A stretch of 64,000 nucleotides of DNA from Xanthomonas sp. AM6 (GTDB taxonomy: Bacteria; Pseudomonadota; Gammaproteobacteria; Xanthomonadales; Xanthomonadaceae). Shown here in pieces: positions 1 to 11,026 of the stretch. Within the stretch, counting starts at the first letter, position 1; each line of letters starts with the position of its first letter. The DNA lies in the NCBI RefSeq assembly GCF_025665335.1, contig NZ_CP106869.1:3622501-3686500 (forward strand), read 5' to 3'. The translations under genes were made by a program, and so were the position numbers. A model generated the notes under the pieces. It was not told where the DNA came from and did no database searches. It worked only from the letters and a program-made list of their open reading frames with translations.

Positions 1-505
1 TCATGGCGTTCATCGCCGCCTTGCTTGCCGCGTAATCAGGACCGGATGGCGGCGGCATCAGGGCGGCCATGCTGGAGATGTTGATCACCCGCCCCCAACC
101 GGCCCTGCGCATAGCGGGCAACAGTCGCGTGGTGATCCGAAGGGCTGCAAGCACGTTGCGATCGTAGGCCGATGCCCAGGATGCAGGCTGTGTGCTCGCC
201 CAATCCTCCTTGGCACCGCCAGATCCGCCGGCATTGTTCACCAGAATCTGGATGTGGCCGGCCAGGTCCTGTGCTTCCTGGACCAGGCGCTGCACCTCGT
301 CATCGTGCGTCAGATCGCCCACGACCATGTACGCGCGTCCGCCCGCGGCGTTGATCTCCAGCGCGACGCGTTCCGCCTGATCCCTGTCGCGACCGTGCAC
401 GACAACCGTAGCCGCTTCCTTCGCCAATGCCCGCGCAATCGCTTCGCCGATGCCCTTGCTGCTTCCGGTAACGAGCGCCGTCTTTCCAGCCAGTTGCAAA
501 TCCAT
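1..505 (-). CDS. SDR family oxidoreductase, partial at window edge
   Basis: This is the N-terminal 168 residues of a short-chain dehydrogenase/reductase; the 3' end lies outside the window. Visible family landmarks are the Rossmann dinucleotide motif TGSSKGIG (residues 13-20), NNAG (90-93), the catalytic serine region ISS (143-145) and the YAASK catalytic Tyr/Lys (Y158, K162). An NAD(P)-dependent cytosolic oxidoreductase is therefore secure, but the substrate is unknown. The ATG start leaves 48 bp to a divergent HxlR-type regulator, a common pairing in which the regulator controls the oxidoreductase. Base composition looks less GC-rich than the following genes, which fits an accessory gene. 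Confidence 0.9.
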   Translation of the reverse strand, partial: MDLQLAGKTALVTGSSKGIGEAIARALAKEAATVVVHGRDRDQAERVALEINAAGGRAYMVVGDLTHDDEVQRLVQEAQDLAGHIQILVNNAGGSGGAKEDWASTQPASWASAYDRNVLAALRITTRLLPAMRRAGWGRVINISSMAALMPPPSGPDYAASKAAMNAM

Positions 506-553
506 CGCCGCACACCCAACTTGCAATCGTCGAACACATGGTCGAGCCACGAA

Positions 554-973
554 ATGAATGGCACAAGTACGCACTTTCAAGTGCCTGCACCGAGAGAAGA
601 GCGTGCCGCCTGCCTTGGGCCGGATGGATCTGTCGCCCATGTCACACGCGTGGTGCGGATGATCCAGGGACGCTGGAAGCTTGCCATCCTGTTCCGGCTT
701 TACGCCGATCCGTCCAGGCGCACCACCCATCTCAAGCGCGACCTTCCGGGCATCTCGCAGAAAATGCTCACGCAACATCTCCGCGAACTGGAAAAGGATC
801 GGCTCATCGACAGGGTCGACTTCGGCGAAAAGCCTCCGCGTGTGGAGTACCGCCTCTCCGAAGCCGGCAAACACCTGCTGCCAGTCCTGCTGTCGACTCG
901 GGCGTTTTCACAGACGCACCTCCCTGCTCTTGCGTCCGGTATTCCAGCGAACGCAGAGGGCGAAGCGTTCTAG
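554..973 (+). CDS. HxlR/DUF24-type winged-helix transcriptional regulator
   Basis: A 139-residue protein with the HxlR layout: an early cysteine (C20), the helix around MIQGRWKLAILFRL, the winged-helix segment GISQKMLTQHLRELEKDRLI and the wing ending PPRVEYRLSEAGKHLLPVL. Members of this family bind DNA as dimers and often sense electrophiles or oxidants through the N-terminal cysteine. The gene diverges from the SDR gene with a 48-bp gap, so it is the obvious candidate regulator of that gene. The ATG chosen is the first in this frame that leaves the intergenic region free; upstream in-frame codons would run into the SDR gene. The C-terminal tail after THLPAL is short and not recognisable. Confidence 0.85.
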   Translation: MNGTSTHFQVPAPREERAACLGPDGSVAHVTRVVRMIQGRWKLAILFRLYADPSRRTTHLKRDLPGISQKMLTQHLRELEKDRLIDRVDFGEKPPRVEYRLSEAGKHLLPVLLSTRAFSQTHLPALASGIPANAEGEAF

Positions 974-1160
974 AGGGCGGCAGCGGCCGGCAGCCGCTTC
1001 GCCGCCGCCGGCCAGAAGCGGACGCCGGCGACAACAACCCGCGGCGGGGCCTGGGCGATTCATCGACTGGATGGCTGCAGAGGCGTTTGCGCGCTCCCGA
1101 ACGCCCGCGGGCCAACTCGCCACGTCGTCCTTACTGCGCTCGCCACAGCAGCGCGCAACA

Positions 1161-1187
1161 AAAAAGCCCCTGGAACCGGGGCTTTTT
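1161..1187. terminator. Bidirectional rho-independent terminator
   Basis: Stem GCCCC/GGGGC flanked by AAAAA on one side and TTTTT on the other. It lies 11 nt beyond the 3' end of tRNA-Val (minus strand) and downstream of the HxlR gene (plus strand), so it can end both transcripts. The 190 bp between the HxlR stop and this hairpin show no gene. Confidence 0.85.
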
Positions 1188-1198
1188 GCTTTACGTCG

Positions 1199-1273
1199 TG
1201 GTGGGCGGTGCAGGGTTCGAACCTGCGACCCTTGCCGTGTGAAGGCAATGCTCTACCGCTGAGCTAACCGCCC
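1199..1273 (-). tRNA. tRNA-Val (CAC)
   Basis: Full cloverleaf on the minus strand: acceptor GGGCGGT pairs with ACCGCCC, the T-loop has GGTTCGAACC, the anticodon stem is TTGCC/GGCAA with loop TTCACAC (anticodon CAC), and the 3' CCA is encoded. A strong promoter (1290-1317) and a terminator (1161-1187) make it a stand-alone transcription unit. Confidence 0.96.
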
Positions 1274-1289
1274 GTGTCGCGAGCCGCAC

Positions 1290-1317
1290 ATTATAGGGCT
1301 GCCGCGGCTGGCGTCAA
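1290..1317 (-). promoter_or_regulatory. Sigma-70 promoter of tRNA-Val
   Basis: On the minus strand TTGACG and a perfect TATAAT are separated by 16 bp, placing transcription start a few bases upstream of the tRNA-Val 5' end at 1273. This is among the best sigma-70 matches in the window. Confidence 0.85.
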
Positions 1318-1349
1318 CGGTCCCGCGCGAGCCGTGCCCGCGCGGCGGC

Positions 1350-1699
1350 TCACATGGTCTGGGTGGGCTTGTCGGCGTTGAGGGTGCCGGCCAGCTGGGT
1401 CTCGATCCTGTTGCGGATGGTCTCGCCTTCGTTGTTGTCCGGCAGCTGCACGCCGATGCCGGCGGTGCGGTTGCCCTGCGCGCCCATCGGGGTCACCCAG
1501 ATCACCTTGCCGGCCACCGGCAGGCGTTCGCTGGAATCGGGCAGGGTCAGCAGCAGGAACACTTCGTCGCCCAGGAAATAGCGCTTGGGCGTGGGCACGA
1601 AGATGCCGCCGTTCTTCACGAACGGCATGTACGCGCTGTACAGCGCCGCCTTGTCCTTCACCGCCAGCGACAGGATGCCCTGGCGTCCGCTCATCGCAC

Positions 1700-1703
<4 letters not shown>
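1350..1703 (-). CDS. pilZ: Type IV pilus PilZ protein (non-canonical PilZ domain)
   Basis: A 117-residue, single-domain PilZ protein that matches, from memory, the PilZ proteins needed for type IV pilus assembly in Xanthomonas and Pseudomonas. It lacks the RxxxR motif, and the (D/N)xSxxG position reads NRTAGIG, so the residues that normally grip cyclic di-GMP are absent. Proteins of this subtype act through partners such as PilB and FimX rather than by binding the nucleotide. The ATG overlaps the holB stop as ATGA, making this the last gene of the pabB-mltG-tmk-holB-pilZ chain, the conserved location of pilZ in many gammaproteobacteria. Confidence 0.93.
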
Positions 1704-4400
<2,697 letters not shown>

Positions 4401-4475
4401 GACCACCTCGAAGCGAATTCAACGGGGTGCAGGATACCGCGCGGCCGGCACCGGCCGGTATCGCGTGCGTGCCGC

Positions 4476-5825
4476 TCACGGTTCCAGCGCGCGCAGCAGG
4501 CCGCGCGCCTTGGCCCGGGTCTCGTCGAGTTCGCGCTCGGGCTGCGAGTCGACCACGATGCCGGCGCCGGTGCGGAACTGCGCCTGCGCGCCGTCCACCT
4601 CGGCGGTGCGGATCAGGATGTTCAGGTCCATGTCGCCGTCGCGGTTGAGCCAGCCGAACGCGCCGGTGTAGGCGCCGCGCGGAGTCTGTTCCAGCTCGGC
4701 GATGATCTGCATGCAGCGCACCTTGGGGCAGCCGGTGATGGTGCCGCCGGGGAAGGTGGCGCGGATCACCTCGCCGGGGCTGACCCCATCGCGCAGCCGC
4801 CCGCGCACGTTGCTGACGATGTGGTGCACGTGGGCGTAGCTCTCCACCGTCATCAGTTCGTCGACCTCGACGCTGCCCGGCGCGCAGACCCGGCCCAGGT
4901 CGTTGCGCTCCAGGTCGATCAGCATCACGTGCTCGGCGCGTTCCTTGGGGTGCCCGACCAGCTCGCGGATGCGCGCGGCCTCGTCGTCGCCGGGCGCGCG
5001 CGGGCGGGTGCCGGCGATCGGCCGGGTCTCGACCACGTCGCCGCGCACCGACACCAGCCGTTCCGGCGAGGAACTGACCACCGCGCGGCCATGGCCGACG
5101 AACAGGCCGGCGAACGGCGCCGGGTTGGCGCGGCGCAGCTGCGCGTACAGCGCGGCCGGGTCCAGATCGGCGGCGAAGCGCGCCGTCCAGCGCCGCGACA
5201 GGTTGACCTGGAACACGTCGCCGGCGCGCAGGTAGTCGAGGATGCGGCGCACGCCGTCGACGAAGCGCTGCGGCGGGTCTTCCTCGATCGCCAGCGGTGG
5301 GGTCCAGGCCGGCAACGCTGCGGCGGCGGGCAGCGCCTGCAGATCGGCGAGCGCCTGGTCCAGCAGCCCGGCGTACGCGGTTTCCGCCAGCGCCACGCAT
5401 TCGCCGCTGGCGTGGTCGCGCAGCAGCGCGGCCGGGCAGCGCAAGGCCAGCGCGACCGGCGTCGCCGCCTGCCCTTGCGGCAACTGCAGCACCGGTTCGA
5501 CCTGCGCGGCCAGTTCGTAGTCCAGCAGCAGCGCCCAGCCGCCGCGGAACGGCCAGCGCGGTTCCTCGCGCGCGCAGCGTGCGGCCTGCCAGTGAGCGTC
5601 CAGCGCCGCCAGGAAATCGCCGGCGACCGCGGCGCCGTGCAGGTCGCGGGTCGCCCCGTCGCGCTCCAGGCGCAGGCCCTCGCCGCTGGCGACCAGCAGC
5701 AGGTCCCAGCGTCCCTGCGCAGTGCCCGAGGCGGCCGATTCCAGCAGCAGCGGGTAGCGCTGCGGCGCCAGGCGGTGCAGCGCCAGCAGATCGGTGTCGG
5801 CCGGCAGGGGAACGGTACGCAGCAT
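4476..5825 (-). CDS. pabB: Aminodeoxychorismate synthase component I
   Basis: A 449-residue chorismate-binding enzyme of folate synthesis: with the PabA glutaminase subunit it makes 4-amino-4-deoxychorismate. The conserved C-terminal block is intact, including RNDLGRVC, FPGGTITGCPK and GAYTGAFGWL. The active-site motif is PIAGT (within ETRPIAGTRPR), not the PIKGT with catalytic lysine found in E. coli PabB. This form is known from Stenotrophomonas maltophilia PabB, where the reaction runs through a non-covalent intermediate. Anthranilate synthase TrpE also has PIAGT, but the location next to mltG-tmk-holB is the usual pabB site. No trp genes are nearby. Confidence 0.88.
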   Translation of the reverse strand: MLRTVPLPADTDLLALHRLAPQRYPLLLESAASGTAQGRWDLLLVASGEGLRLERDGATRDLHGAAVAGDFLAALDAHWQAARCAREEPRWPFRGGWALLLDYELAAQVEPVLQLPQGQAATPVALALRCPAALLRDHASGECVALAETAYAGLLDQALADLQALPAAAALPAWTPPLAIEEDPPQRFVDGVRRILDYLRAGDVFQVNLSRRWTARFAADLDPAALYAQLRRANPAPFAGLFVGHGRAVVSSSPERLVSVRGDVVETRPIAGTRPRAPGDDEAARIRELVGHPKERAEHVMLIDLERNDLGRVCAPGSVEVDELMTVESYAHVHHIVSNVRGRLRDGVSPGEVIRATFPGGTITGCPKVRCMQIIAELEQTPRGAYTGAFGWLNRDGDMDLNILIRTAEVDGAQAQFRTGAGIVVDSQPERELDETRAKARGLLRALEP

Positions 5826-6244
5826 CGGAGACCCGCTGGAAGATGGAGATGACGCGGACGCAGGCGGCGGCGCCCTGCTCCATGCGAACGATCGGCGCCT
5901 ACAACCCGCTACCTCGCGAAGCGCCTGGCACGAGCGTGCTGCAGCATGCGATAGAACGAACCGGCGCCGCCACCGCAGCAACCTGCCGGGCGACACGACG
6001 CCCCATCCGGCACCACCGCGACTGCAATTGACCTCGCGACGCGCGCCGCCAGAGCGCTGGCGCGTGCGGACCACGCCTCAGCGCTGCAGGCGCGTCATCG
6101 CGCGTAACGGACAACGCGCGACCCCAGAAGCATACGCACCACCAGGCGGCTTGCGCAGGCCGACAAACGAACGAAGCGCGGATCGCGAGAGGAACTGGGA
6201 CGGCTCCAGCTCTTGCCAATCCCGAATCCCCACTCCCGGCTCAA
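5826..6244. other. Intergenic region between fabF and pabB
   Basis: About 420 bp with no convincing gene. The only structured element is the heptad repeat next to the fabF stop. I see no clear sigma-70 promoter for pabB here. Confidence 0.6.
6215..6240 (-). repeat. GCCGGGA heptad repeat, copy A (after fabF)
   Basis: Read on the fabF strand, the element starts GCCGGGAGTGGGG and continues as GGGATTC/G units. It starts 4 nt after the fabF stop codon. It belongs to the same family as the arrays near 24.0, 49.1, 58.8 and 60.6 kb. Confidence 0.75.
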
Positions 6245-7480
6245 TCACATCCGCTTGAACACCAGCGTCCCGTTGGTCCCGCCGAAGCCGAATCCATTGG
6301 ACATCGCCACGTCGATCTTCTTCTCGCGCGCCACGTTCGGCACGTAGTCCAGGTCGCAGCCTTCGCCCGGCTCTTCCAGGTTGATCGTCGGCGGAATGAT
6401 GCCGGTGTGGATCGCCATCACCGAGAAGATCGCCTCGGCGCCGCCGGCCGCGCCGAGCAGGTGCCCGGTCATCGACTTGGTCGAGCTGACCATGGTCTTG
6501 TAGGCGTGGTCGCCGAGCGCGCGCTTCATCGCCAGGGTCTCGGCCAAGTCGCCCAGCGGCGTGGAGGTGCCGTGCGCGTTGAGGTAGTCGATCTGCTCGG
6601 GGTTGAGCTTGGCGTCCTTCATCGCCGCGACCATGCTGCGCGCGGCGCCTTCGCCGTCCTCGCTCGGGGCGGTCATGTGGAACGCGTCGGAGCTGGCGCC
6701 GAAGCCGACCAGTTCGGCGTAGATGCGCGCGCCACGGGCCTTGGCGTGCTCGTACTCTTCCAGCACCAGCACGCCGGCGCCGTCGCCGAGCACGAAGCCG
6801 TCGCGGCCCTTGTCCCACGGCCGCGAGGCGGCGGCGGGATCGTCGTTGCGGGTGGACATCGCCTTCATCGAGCAGAAGCCGCCGACCGAGGTCGGCGAGG
6901 AGCCGCGCTCGGCGCCGCCGGCCAGCATCACGTCGGCATCGCCGTGCTGGATCATGCGCAGCGCGGTGCCGATCGAATGGTTGGAGGTGGCGCAGGCCGA
7001 GACCGCCGAGAAGGTCGGGCCCTTCAGGCCCTTGAGCAGGCTCACCTGCCCGGGGAGCATGTTGATGATGGTGCTGGGCACGTAGAACGGCGAGATCTTG
7101 CGCGCGCCGCCCTCGTGGAATTTGATGGTCTGCTCCTCGATGCCGAGCAGGCCGCCGATGCCCGAGCCGAGGATCGCGCCGATGCGTTCGGCGTTGCTGT
7201 CGTCGATCACCAGGCCCGAATCGTCCAGCGCCATCAGCGAGGCGCCGACGCCGTAGTGGATGAACGAATCCATCTTCTTGGCGTCCTTGGAGGACATGTA
7301 CTTGGTCGGATCGAAATCCTTGATCTCGCCGGCGATCCTGGTGGTGAACTGCGACGCATCGATCTGGGTGATCGGGCCGATGCCGGAACGCCCGTTGACG
7401 ATTCCTTCCCAACTGCTGGCCAGGTCATTGCCCAACGGCGATACCAGGCCCATGCCGGTTACGACGACGCGACGGCTCAT
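6245..7480 (-). CDS. fabF: Beta-ketoacyl-ACP synthase II
   Basis: A 411-residue condensing enzyme that elongates acyl-ACP with malonyl-ACP in type II fatty acid synthesis; FabF also controls unsaturated chain length with temperature. The Cys-His-His triad is visible: the nucleophile in SACATSNHSIG, then NAHGTSTPLGD and KSMTGHLLGAAGG. The C-terminus FGFGGTNGTLVFKRM is typical. It is the last fab gene of the cluster, separated from acpP by a hairpin that could lower its expression relative to acpP. The ATG gives the usual VVVTGMGLVSPLGN start. Confidence 0.97.
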   Translation of the reverse strand: MSRRVVVTGMGLVSPLGNDLASSWEGIVNGRSGIGPITQIDASQFTTRIAGEIKDFDPTKYMSSKDAKKMDSFIHYGVGASLMALDDSGLVIDDSNAERIGAILGSGIGGLLGIEEQTIKFHEGGARKISPFYVPSTIINMLPGQVSLLKGLKGPTFSAVSACATSNHSIGTALRMIQHGDADVMLAGGAERGSSPTSVGGFCSMKAMSTRNDDPAAASRPWDKGRDGFVLGDGAGVLVLEEYEHAKARGARIYAELVGFGASSDAFHMTAPSEDGEGAARSMVAAMKDAKLNPEQIDYLNAHGTSTPLGDLAETLAMKRALGDHAYKTMVSSTKSMTGHLLGAAGGAEAIFSVMAIHTGIIPPTINLEEPGEGCDLDYVPNVAREKKIDVAMSNGFGFGGTNGTLVFKRM

Positions 7481-7531
7481 TGCGAAATCTCCTCACCGCG
7501 GTGCGCGCGGCGTTGACGCTGTAAAAACACA

Positions 7532-7549
7532 GGGCCGCATGCGCGGCCC
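7532..7549 (-). terminator. Hairpin terminator/attenuator after acpP
   Basis: Perfect stem GGGCCGC/GCGGCCC with loop ATGC, followed on the minus strand by a T-rich run (TGTTTTTAC). It sits between acpP and fabF, so it probably terminates part of the transcription. That fits the need for far more acyl carrier protein than FabF. Confidence 0.75.
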
Positions 7550-7609
7550 CATGGGATTGTCACGCGGACCGGACCCACGCAGGCGCCGATCGCGATCGAG
7601 AACGGAGCA

Positions 7610-7849
7610 TCAGCTCTTGACGTGCGCCTTGACGTAGTCGATGGCCTGCTGCACCGAGGTGATCTTCTCGGCTTCTTCGTCCGGAATCTCGCACTCGAAC
7701 TCTTCTTCCAGCGCCATCACCAGCTCGACGGTGTCCAGCGAGTCGGCACCGAGGTCATCGACGAACGATGCGCTGTTGGTGACTTCTTCTTCCTTGACGC
7801 CGAGTTGTTCGACGACGATTTTCTTGACGCGTTCTTCGATGGTGCTCAT
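7610..7849 (-). CDS. acpP: Acyl carrier protein
   Basis: A 79-residue acidic protein that carries growing acyl chains on a 4'-phosphopantetheine attached to Ser37 in the motif [14 protein letters not shown]. Length, charge and the [13 protein letters not shown] start are those of canonical AcpP. It is located between fabG (153-bp gap) and fabF, the standard order. The following hairpin-T tract suggests a separate abundant short transcript, as in E. coli. Confidence 0.98.
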   Translation of the reverse strand: MSTIEERVKKIVVEQLGVKEEEVTNSASFVDDLGADSLDTVELVMALEEEFECEIPDEEAEKITSVQQAIDYVKAHVKS

Positions 7850-8002
7850 TGGGATATCGCTCCAGATGGAGTAGTGGTGGTTCGAAACGCCATCGGGCTG
7901 CGATGGCCGCGTTGGATAGTGTAGTGGAAACCGCCCGGCCCTTGCATCGCTGCATAAACGCCGCTCGATCAGCCACTTAGGCGCGTTCCCTGCGCCGCAG
8001 GC

Positions 8003-8746
8003 TTACGGCATGTACATTCCGCCGTTCACATGCAGAGTCTCTCCGGTGATGTAGCCGGCCCCGGGGCCGACCAGGAACGCCACCGCGTTGGCGATGTCGG
8101 CCGGCTGCCCGAGCTGGCCGAGCGCGATCTGTTCCAGCAACGCGCTGCGTTGCGCTTCGGGCAGCGCCTTGGTCATGTCGGTGTCGATGAAGCCCGGCGC
8201 GACCACGTTGACGGTGATGCCGCGCGAGCCGATTTCCTTGGCCATCGACTTGGAGAAGGCGATGATCCCGGCCTTGGCCGCGGCGTAGTTGGCCTGGCCC
8301 GGGTTGCCGGTCACGCCGACCACCGAGGCGATGTTGACGATGCGGCCCTTGCGCGCCTTCATCATGCCGCGCAGCACCGCCTTGGAGGTGCGGAACACGC
8401 TGGTCAGGTTGGTGTCGATGATCGCCTGCCAGTCCTCTTCCTTCATCCGCATCAGCAGGTTGTCGCGGGTGATGCCGGCGTTGTTGACCAGGATCGAGAC
8501 CGCGCCGAATTCCTTGCCGATCGCCTCGATCAGCGCGTCGACCGCGGCCGGGTCGGTCACGTCCAGCGCGCGGCCGTGGCCGCCGCCGGCGGCCATCCGC
8601 TCGCCGATCGCCTGCGCGCCGGAGGCGGAGGTCGCGGTGCCGATGACGGTGGCGCCCTGCGCGGCCAGCGTGTCGGCGATGGCCGCGCCGATGCCGCGGC
8701 TGGCGCCGGTGACGAGGGCGATCTCGCCCTGCAATGGCTTGCTCAT
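8003..8746 (-). CDS. fabG: 3-oxoacyl-ACP reductase
   Basis: A 247-residue NADPH-dependent SDR enzyme that reduces 3-ketoacyl-ACP to 3-hydroxyacyl-ACP. Landmarks are TGASRGIG (13-20), NNAGITRDNLLMRM, the catalytic Ser in NIASVVG, YAAAK and the FabG-typical ending ITGETLHVNGGMYMP. Full family length. It is followed by acpP and preceded by fabD with an 88-bp gap. Confidence 0.98.
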   Translation of the reverse strand: MSKPLQGEIALVTGASRGIGAAIADTLAAQGATVIGTATSASGAQAIGERMAAGGGHGRALDVTDPAAVDALIEAIGKEFGAVSILVNNAGITRDNLLMRMKEEDWQAIIDTNLTSVFRTSKAVLRGMMKARKGRIVNIASVVGVTGNPGQANYAAAKAGIIAFSKSMAKEIGSRGITVNVVAPGFIDTDMTKALPEAQRSALLEQIALGQLGQPADIANAVAFLVGPGAGYITGETLHVNGGMYMP

Positions 8747-8834
8747 CTGCTGTTCCTTGGGGGACGGACGGCGCGCCAGGCGCCGAGGGAGAGGAGGCCG
8801 CCGCGGGCGGACCCGCCCGCGCGCGGCAGCGGGA

Positions 8835-9779
8835 TCAGGCGGCCCAGGTCTCGAGCGCGGTGGCGAAGTCGGCCGGGGTGGCCAGGGCGCGCCCGTCCAG
8901 CGACTTGTCGATGCGCTTGACCAGCCCGGTCAGCACCTTGCCGGGGCCGCATTCGGCGACCCGGGTGGCGCCGCGCGCGGCCAGCGCCTGCACGCAGCCG
9001 GTCCAGCGCACCGGCAGGTACAGCTGCTCGACCAGCGCCTGGCGGATCGCATCGACGCCGTCGTGCACCCGGGCGTCGACGTTCTGCACCACCGGCAGTT
9101 GCGGCGCGTGCCAGGCCAGGCCGCGCATCGCCTCGGCCAGGCGGTTGGCCGCTTCGCGCATCAGCGGCGTGTGCGAGGGCACGCTGACCGCCAGCTTCAC
9201 CGTCTTGCGCACGCCGCGCTCGGCCAGCAGCGCCAGCGCGCGCTCGACCGCGGCCGCGTCGCCGCCGATCACCACCTGGCCGGGCGAGTTGTAGTTCGCC
9301 GGGACCACCACCTGGCTGCCGGCGGCCTGCGCGCAGACCTCCTCGACCAGCGCGTCCTCGGCGCCGATCACCGCGGCCATCGCGCCGACCCCGGCCGGGG
9401 CCGCGTCCTGCATCAGCTGGCCGCGCAGGCGCACCAGGTGCGCGCCGTCGTGCAGCGACAGCGCGCCGGCCGCGACCAGCGCGCTGTACTCGCCCAGGCT
9501 GTGCCCGGCCAGCTGCGCCGGACGCGCGCCGCCCTGGGCCAGCCACAGCCGCCACAGCGCCACGCTGGCCGCCAGCAGCGCCGGCTGGGTGTATTCGGTG
9601 CGGTTGAGCATTTCCTCGGGGCCGCCCTGGCTCAGCGCCCACAGGTCCACGCCGGCGCCGTCGGAGGCTTCGACGAAGCTGTCGCGCAGCTGCGGATGCA
9701 GTTCGGACAGTTCGGCCAGCATGCCCAGCGATTGCGAACCCTGGCCGGGGAAAACGAAGGCTAGTGTGGAATCGGTCAC
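8835..9779 (-). CDS. fabD: Malonyl-CoA:ACP transacylase
   Basis: A 314-residue enzyme that loads malonate from malonyl-CoA onto ACP. The nucleophile elbow GHSLGEY places the catalytic serine at residue 94, FPGQGSQ lies near the N-terminus and the catalytic histidine is in VPSHTPLM. The GTG start (VTDSTLAFVFPGQGSQ) was chosen by comparison with the family; frames further upstream code for junk. Unlike the usual arrangement, fabD does not directly follow fabH: a glutathione S-transferase gene and about 590 bp of non-coding sequence separate them. Confidence 0.97.
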   Translation of the reverse strand: MTDSTLAFVFPGQGSQSLGMLAELSELHPQLRDSFVEASDGAGVDLWALSQGGPEEMLNRTEYTQPALLAASVALWRLWLAQGGARPAQLAGHSLGEYSALVAAGALSLHDGAHLVRLRGQLMQDAAPAGVGAMAAVIGAEDALVEEVCAQAAGSQVVVPANYNSPGQVVIGGDAAAVERALALLAERGVRKTVKLAVSVPSHTPLMREAANRLAEAMRGLAWHAPQLPVVQNVDARVHDGVDAIRQALVEQLYLPVRWTGCVQALAARGATRVAECGPGKVLTGLVKRIDKSLDGRALATPADFATALETWAA

Positions 9780-10007
9780 GCGGATCCGCCCTGCAAAAAT
9801 CGAGCGGCGATGATACGGGCGAAACCGGCCGTACGTCTGTACCCGGGCGTATGTGCGTGTTCCGCCCGCCGCTGCGGCCGCGTCCGCCGCGGATCCCGGC
9901 CGCCGGTGCCGAACCGGCCGAGCGGCCGCGCTGCGGCATGCCGCTCGACGCAACGCACAGGCGCGCGGGCCGCGCCCCGAGGCGCCCGACCCGCCGCCGT
10001 TGGGCGC

Positions 10008-10667
10008 TCAATCGCGGTCGGGCGCGCCGAGCGGAAAGAACGCCCGATACGGCCGCGCCTCGTCCACCGCGCGGGCGAACGACGGCCGCGCCAGCAGCCG
10101 CTGGCGGTAGGCGAGGACGTTCGCGAACGCCGCGTCGATGGGATGCGTCCAGTCCGCATAGAACAGGAACGGCGCCGCGGCGCAATCGGCCAGGCTGAAA
10201 GCGTCGCCCGCCGCCCAGCGGCGGCCGGCCATCGCCGTCTCCAGCCAGGCATAGGCGGTGTCGAGCATGGCGCGGGCGTCGGCCACCCCGCGCGGGTCGC
10301 GCTCGCCTTCGGCCCGCAGGCGGTCGAAGACGATCTTCTGCTGCGGCGTGGAGACGTAGTTGTCGAAGAAGCGGTCCATGAAACGGACCTCCAGCGCCGC
10401 GCGCGGATCGGACGGCAGCAGGCGCGCGGGCCCCGGATGGTGCACGGCCAGATGCTCGATGATGATCGTCGACTCGGCGACCGTGCGGTCGCCGTCCACC
10501 AGCAGCGGGAAGCGGCCGAAGGGCCAGCGCGCGGCCAGTTCGGCCATCGGCTGCGGGTCGTCGGGGGACAGCAGCCGGTACTGGAACGGCGTGCCGTTCT
10601 CGTACAGCGCGACCAGGACCTTCTGGCAGTAGGACGAGAACGGATGGGCGTAGAGCTGCAAGGGCAT
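10008..10667 (-). CDS. Glutathione S-transferase family protein
   Basis: A 219-residue protein with an N-terminal thioredoxin-like domain (about 1-80) and an all-helical C-terminal domain. The start LYAHPFSSYCQKVLVAL has the Ser/Cys active-site region, and AESTIIIEHL is the glutathione-binding ES motif. The C-terminal half has SLADCAAAPFLFYADW, typical of bacterial GSTs. The substrate is unknown; detoxification by glutathione conjugation or thiol reduction is likely. It lies on the same strand inside the fab cluster between fabH and fabD, an unexpected position with roughly 230 and 360 bp of non-coding sequence on its two sides, suggesting insertion. Confidence 0.9.
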   Translation of the reverse strand: MPLQLYAHPFSSYCQKVLVALYENGTPFQYRLLSPDDPQPMAELAARWPFGRFPLLVDGDRTVAESTIIIEHLAVHHPGPARLLPSDPRAALEVRFMDRFFDNYVSTPQQKIVFDRLRAEGERDPRGVADARAMLDTAYAWLETAMAGRRWAAGDAFSLADCAAAPFLFYADWTHPIDAAFANVLAYRQRLLARPSFARAVDEARPYRAFFPLGAPDRD

Positions 10668-11026
10668 CGTCGGTCACCTCGGACAGGACAGGAGCGCAGG
10701 CGCATAAGCCTGCTTGTCCTACGACGCGCGTCGGCGACGCAAATCGACAGCCGGGAAGACGTTGGCGGATCTCTGGATCGCGGCCAGCCGATGTCTGCCT
10801 GCCGATATACGGTGGCACGTCAATCCGCGGGCGCTTGATTCGCGATGCGGCGGCATGCGCGGGCAGCGCGCGCATGTACCTGCGTCGACCGCGCGCGTTC
10901 GCCATTAACGGGGATGCGGCGCGTTCGCCGCTTCATGCTGGGATGGGAGTGAGGCGGCACGCGGCACGCCGCGCGCGCCTGCACCGCACGGCCCGGCCTG
11001 CAGGCCGGTGCCGCCGGACCGAAGAC
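10668..11026. other. Intergenic region between fabH and gst
   Basis: About 360 bp without a gene. Just upstream of gst, nested inverted repeats (10685-10720: AGGACA...GCAGGC...GCCTGC.TGTCCT) could form a hairpin or a regulator-binding site in the gst leader. I see no insertion-sequence ends or attachment site. Confidence 0.55.

Noticed and set aside
5826..6244. Small protein gene in the fabF-pabB gap
   Set aside because: Open frames there are short, composed of Arg/Pro/Ala shadows, and lack ribosome-binding sites.
10668..11026. Remnant of an insertion sequence between fabH and gst
   Set aside because: No terminal inverted repeats, target duplication or transposase fragments could be found.
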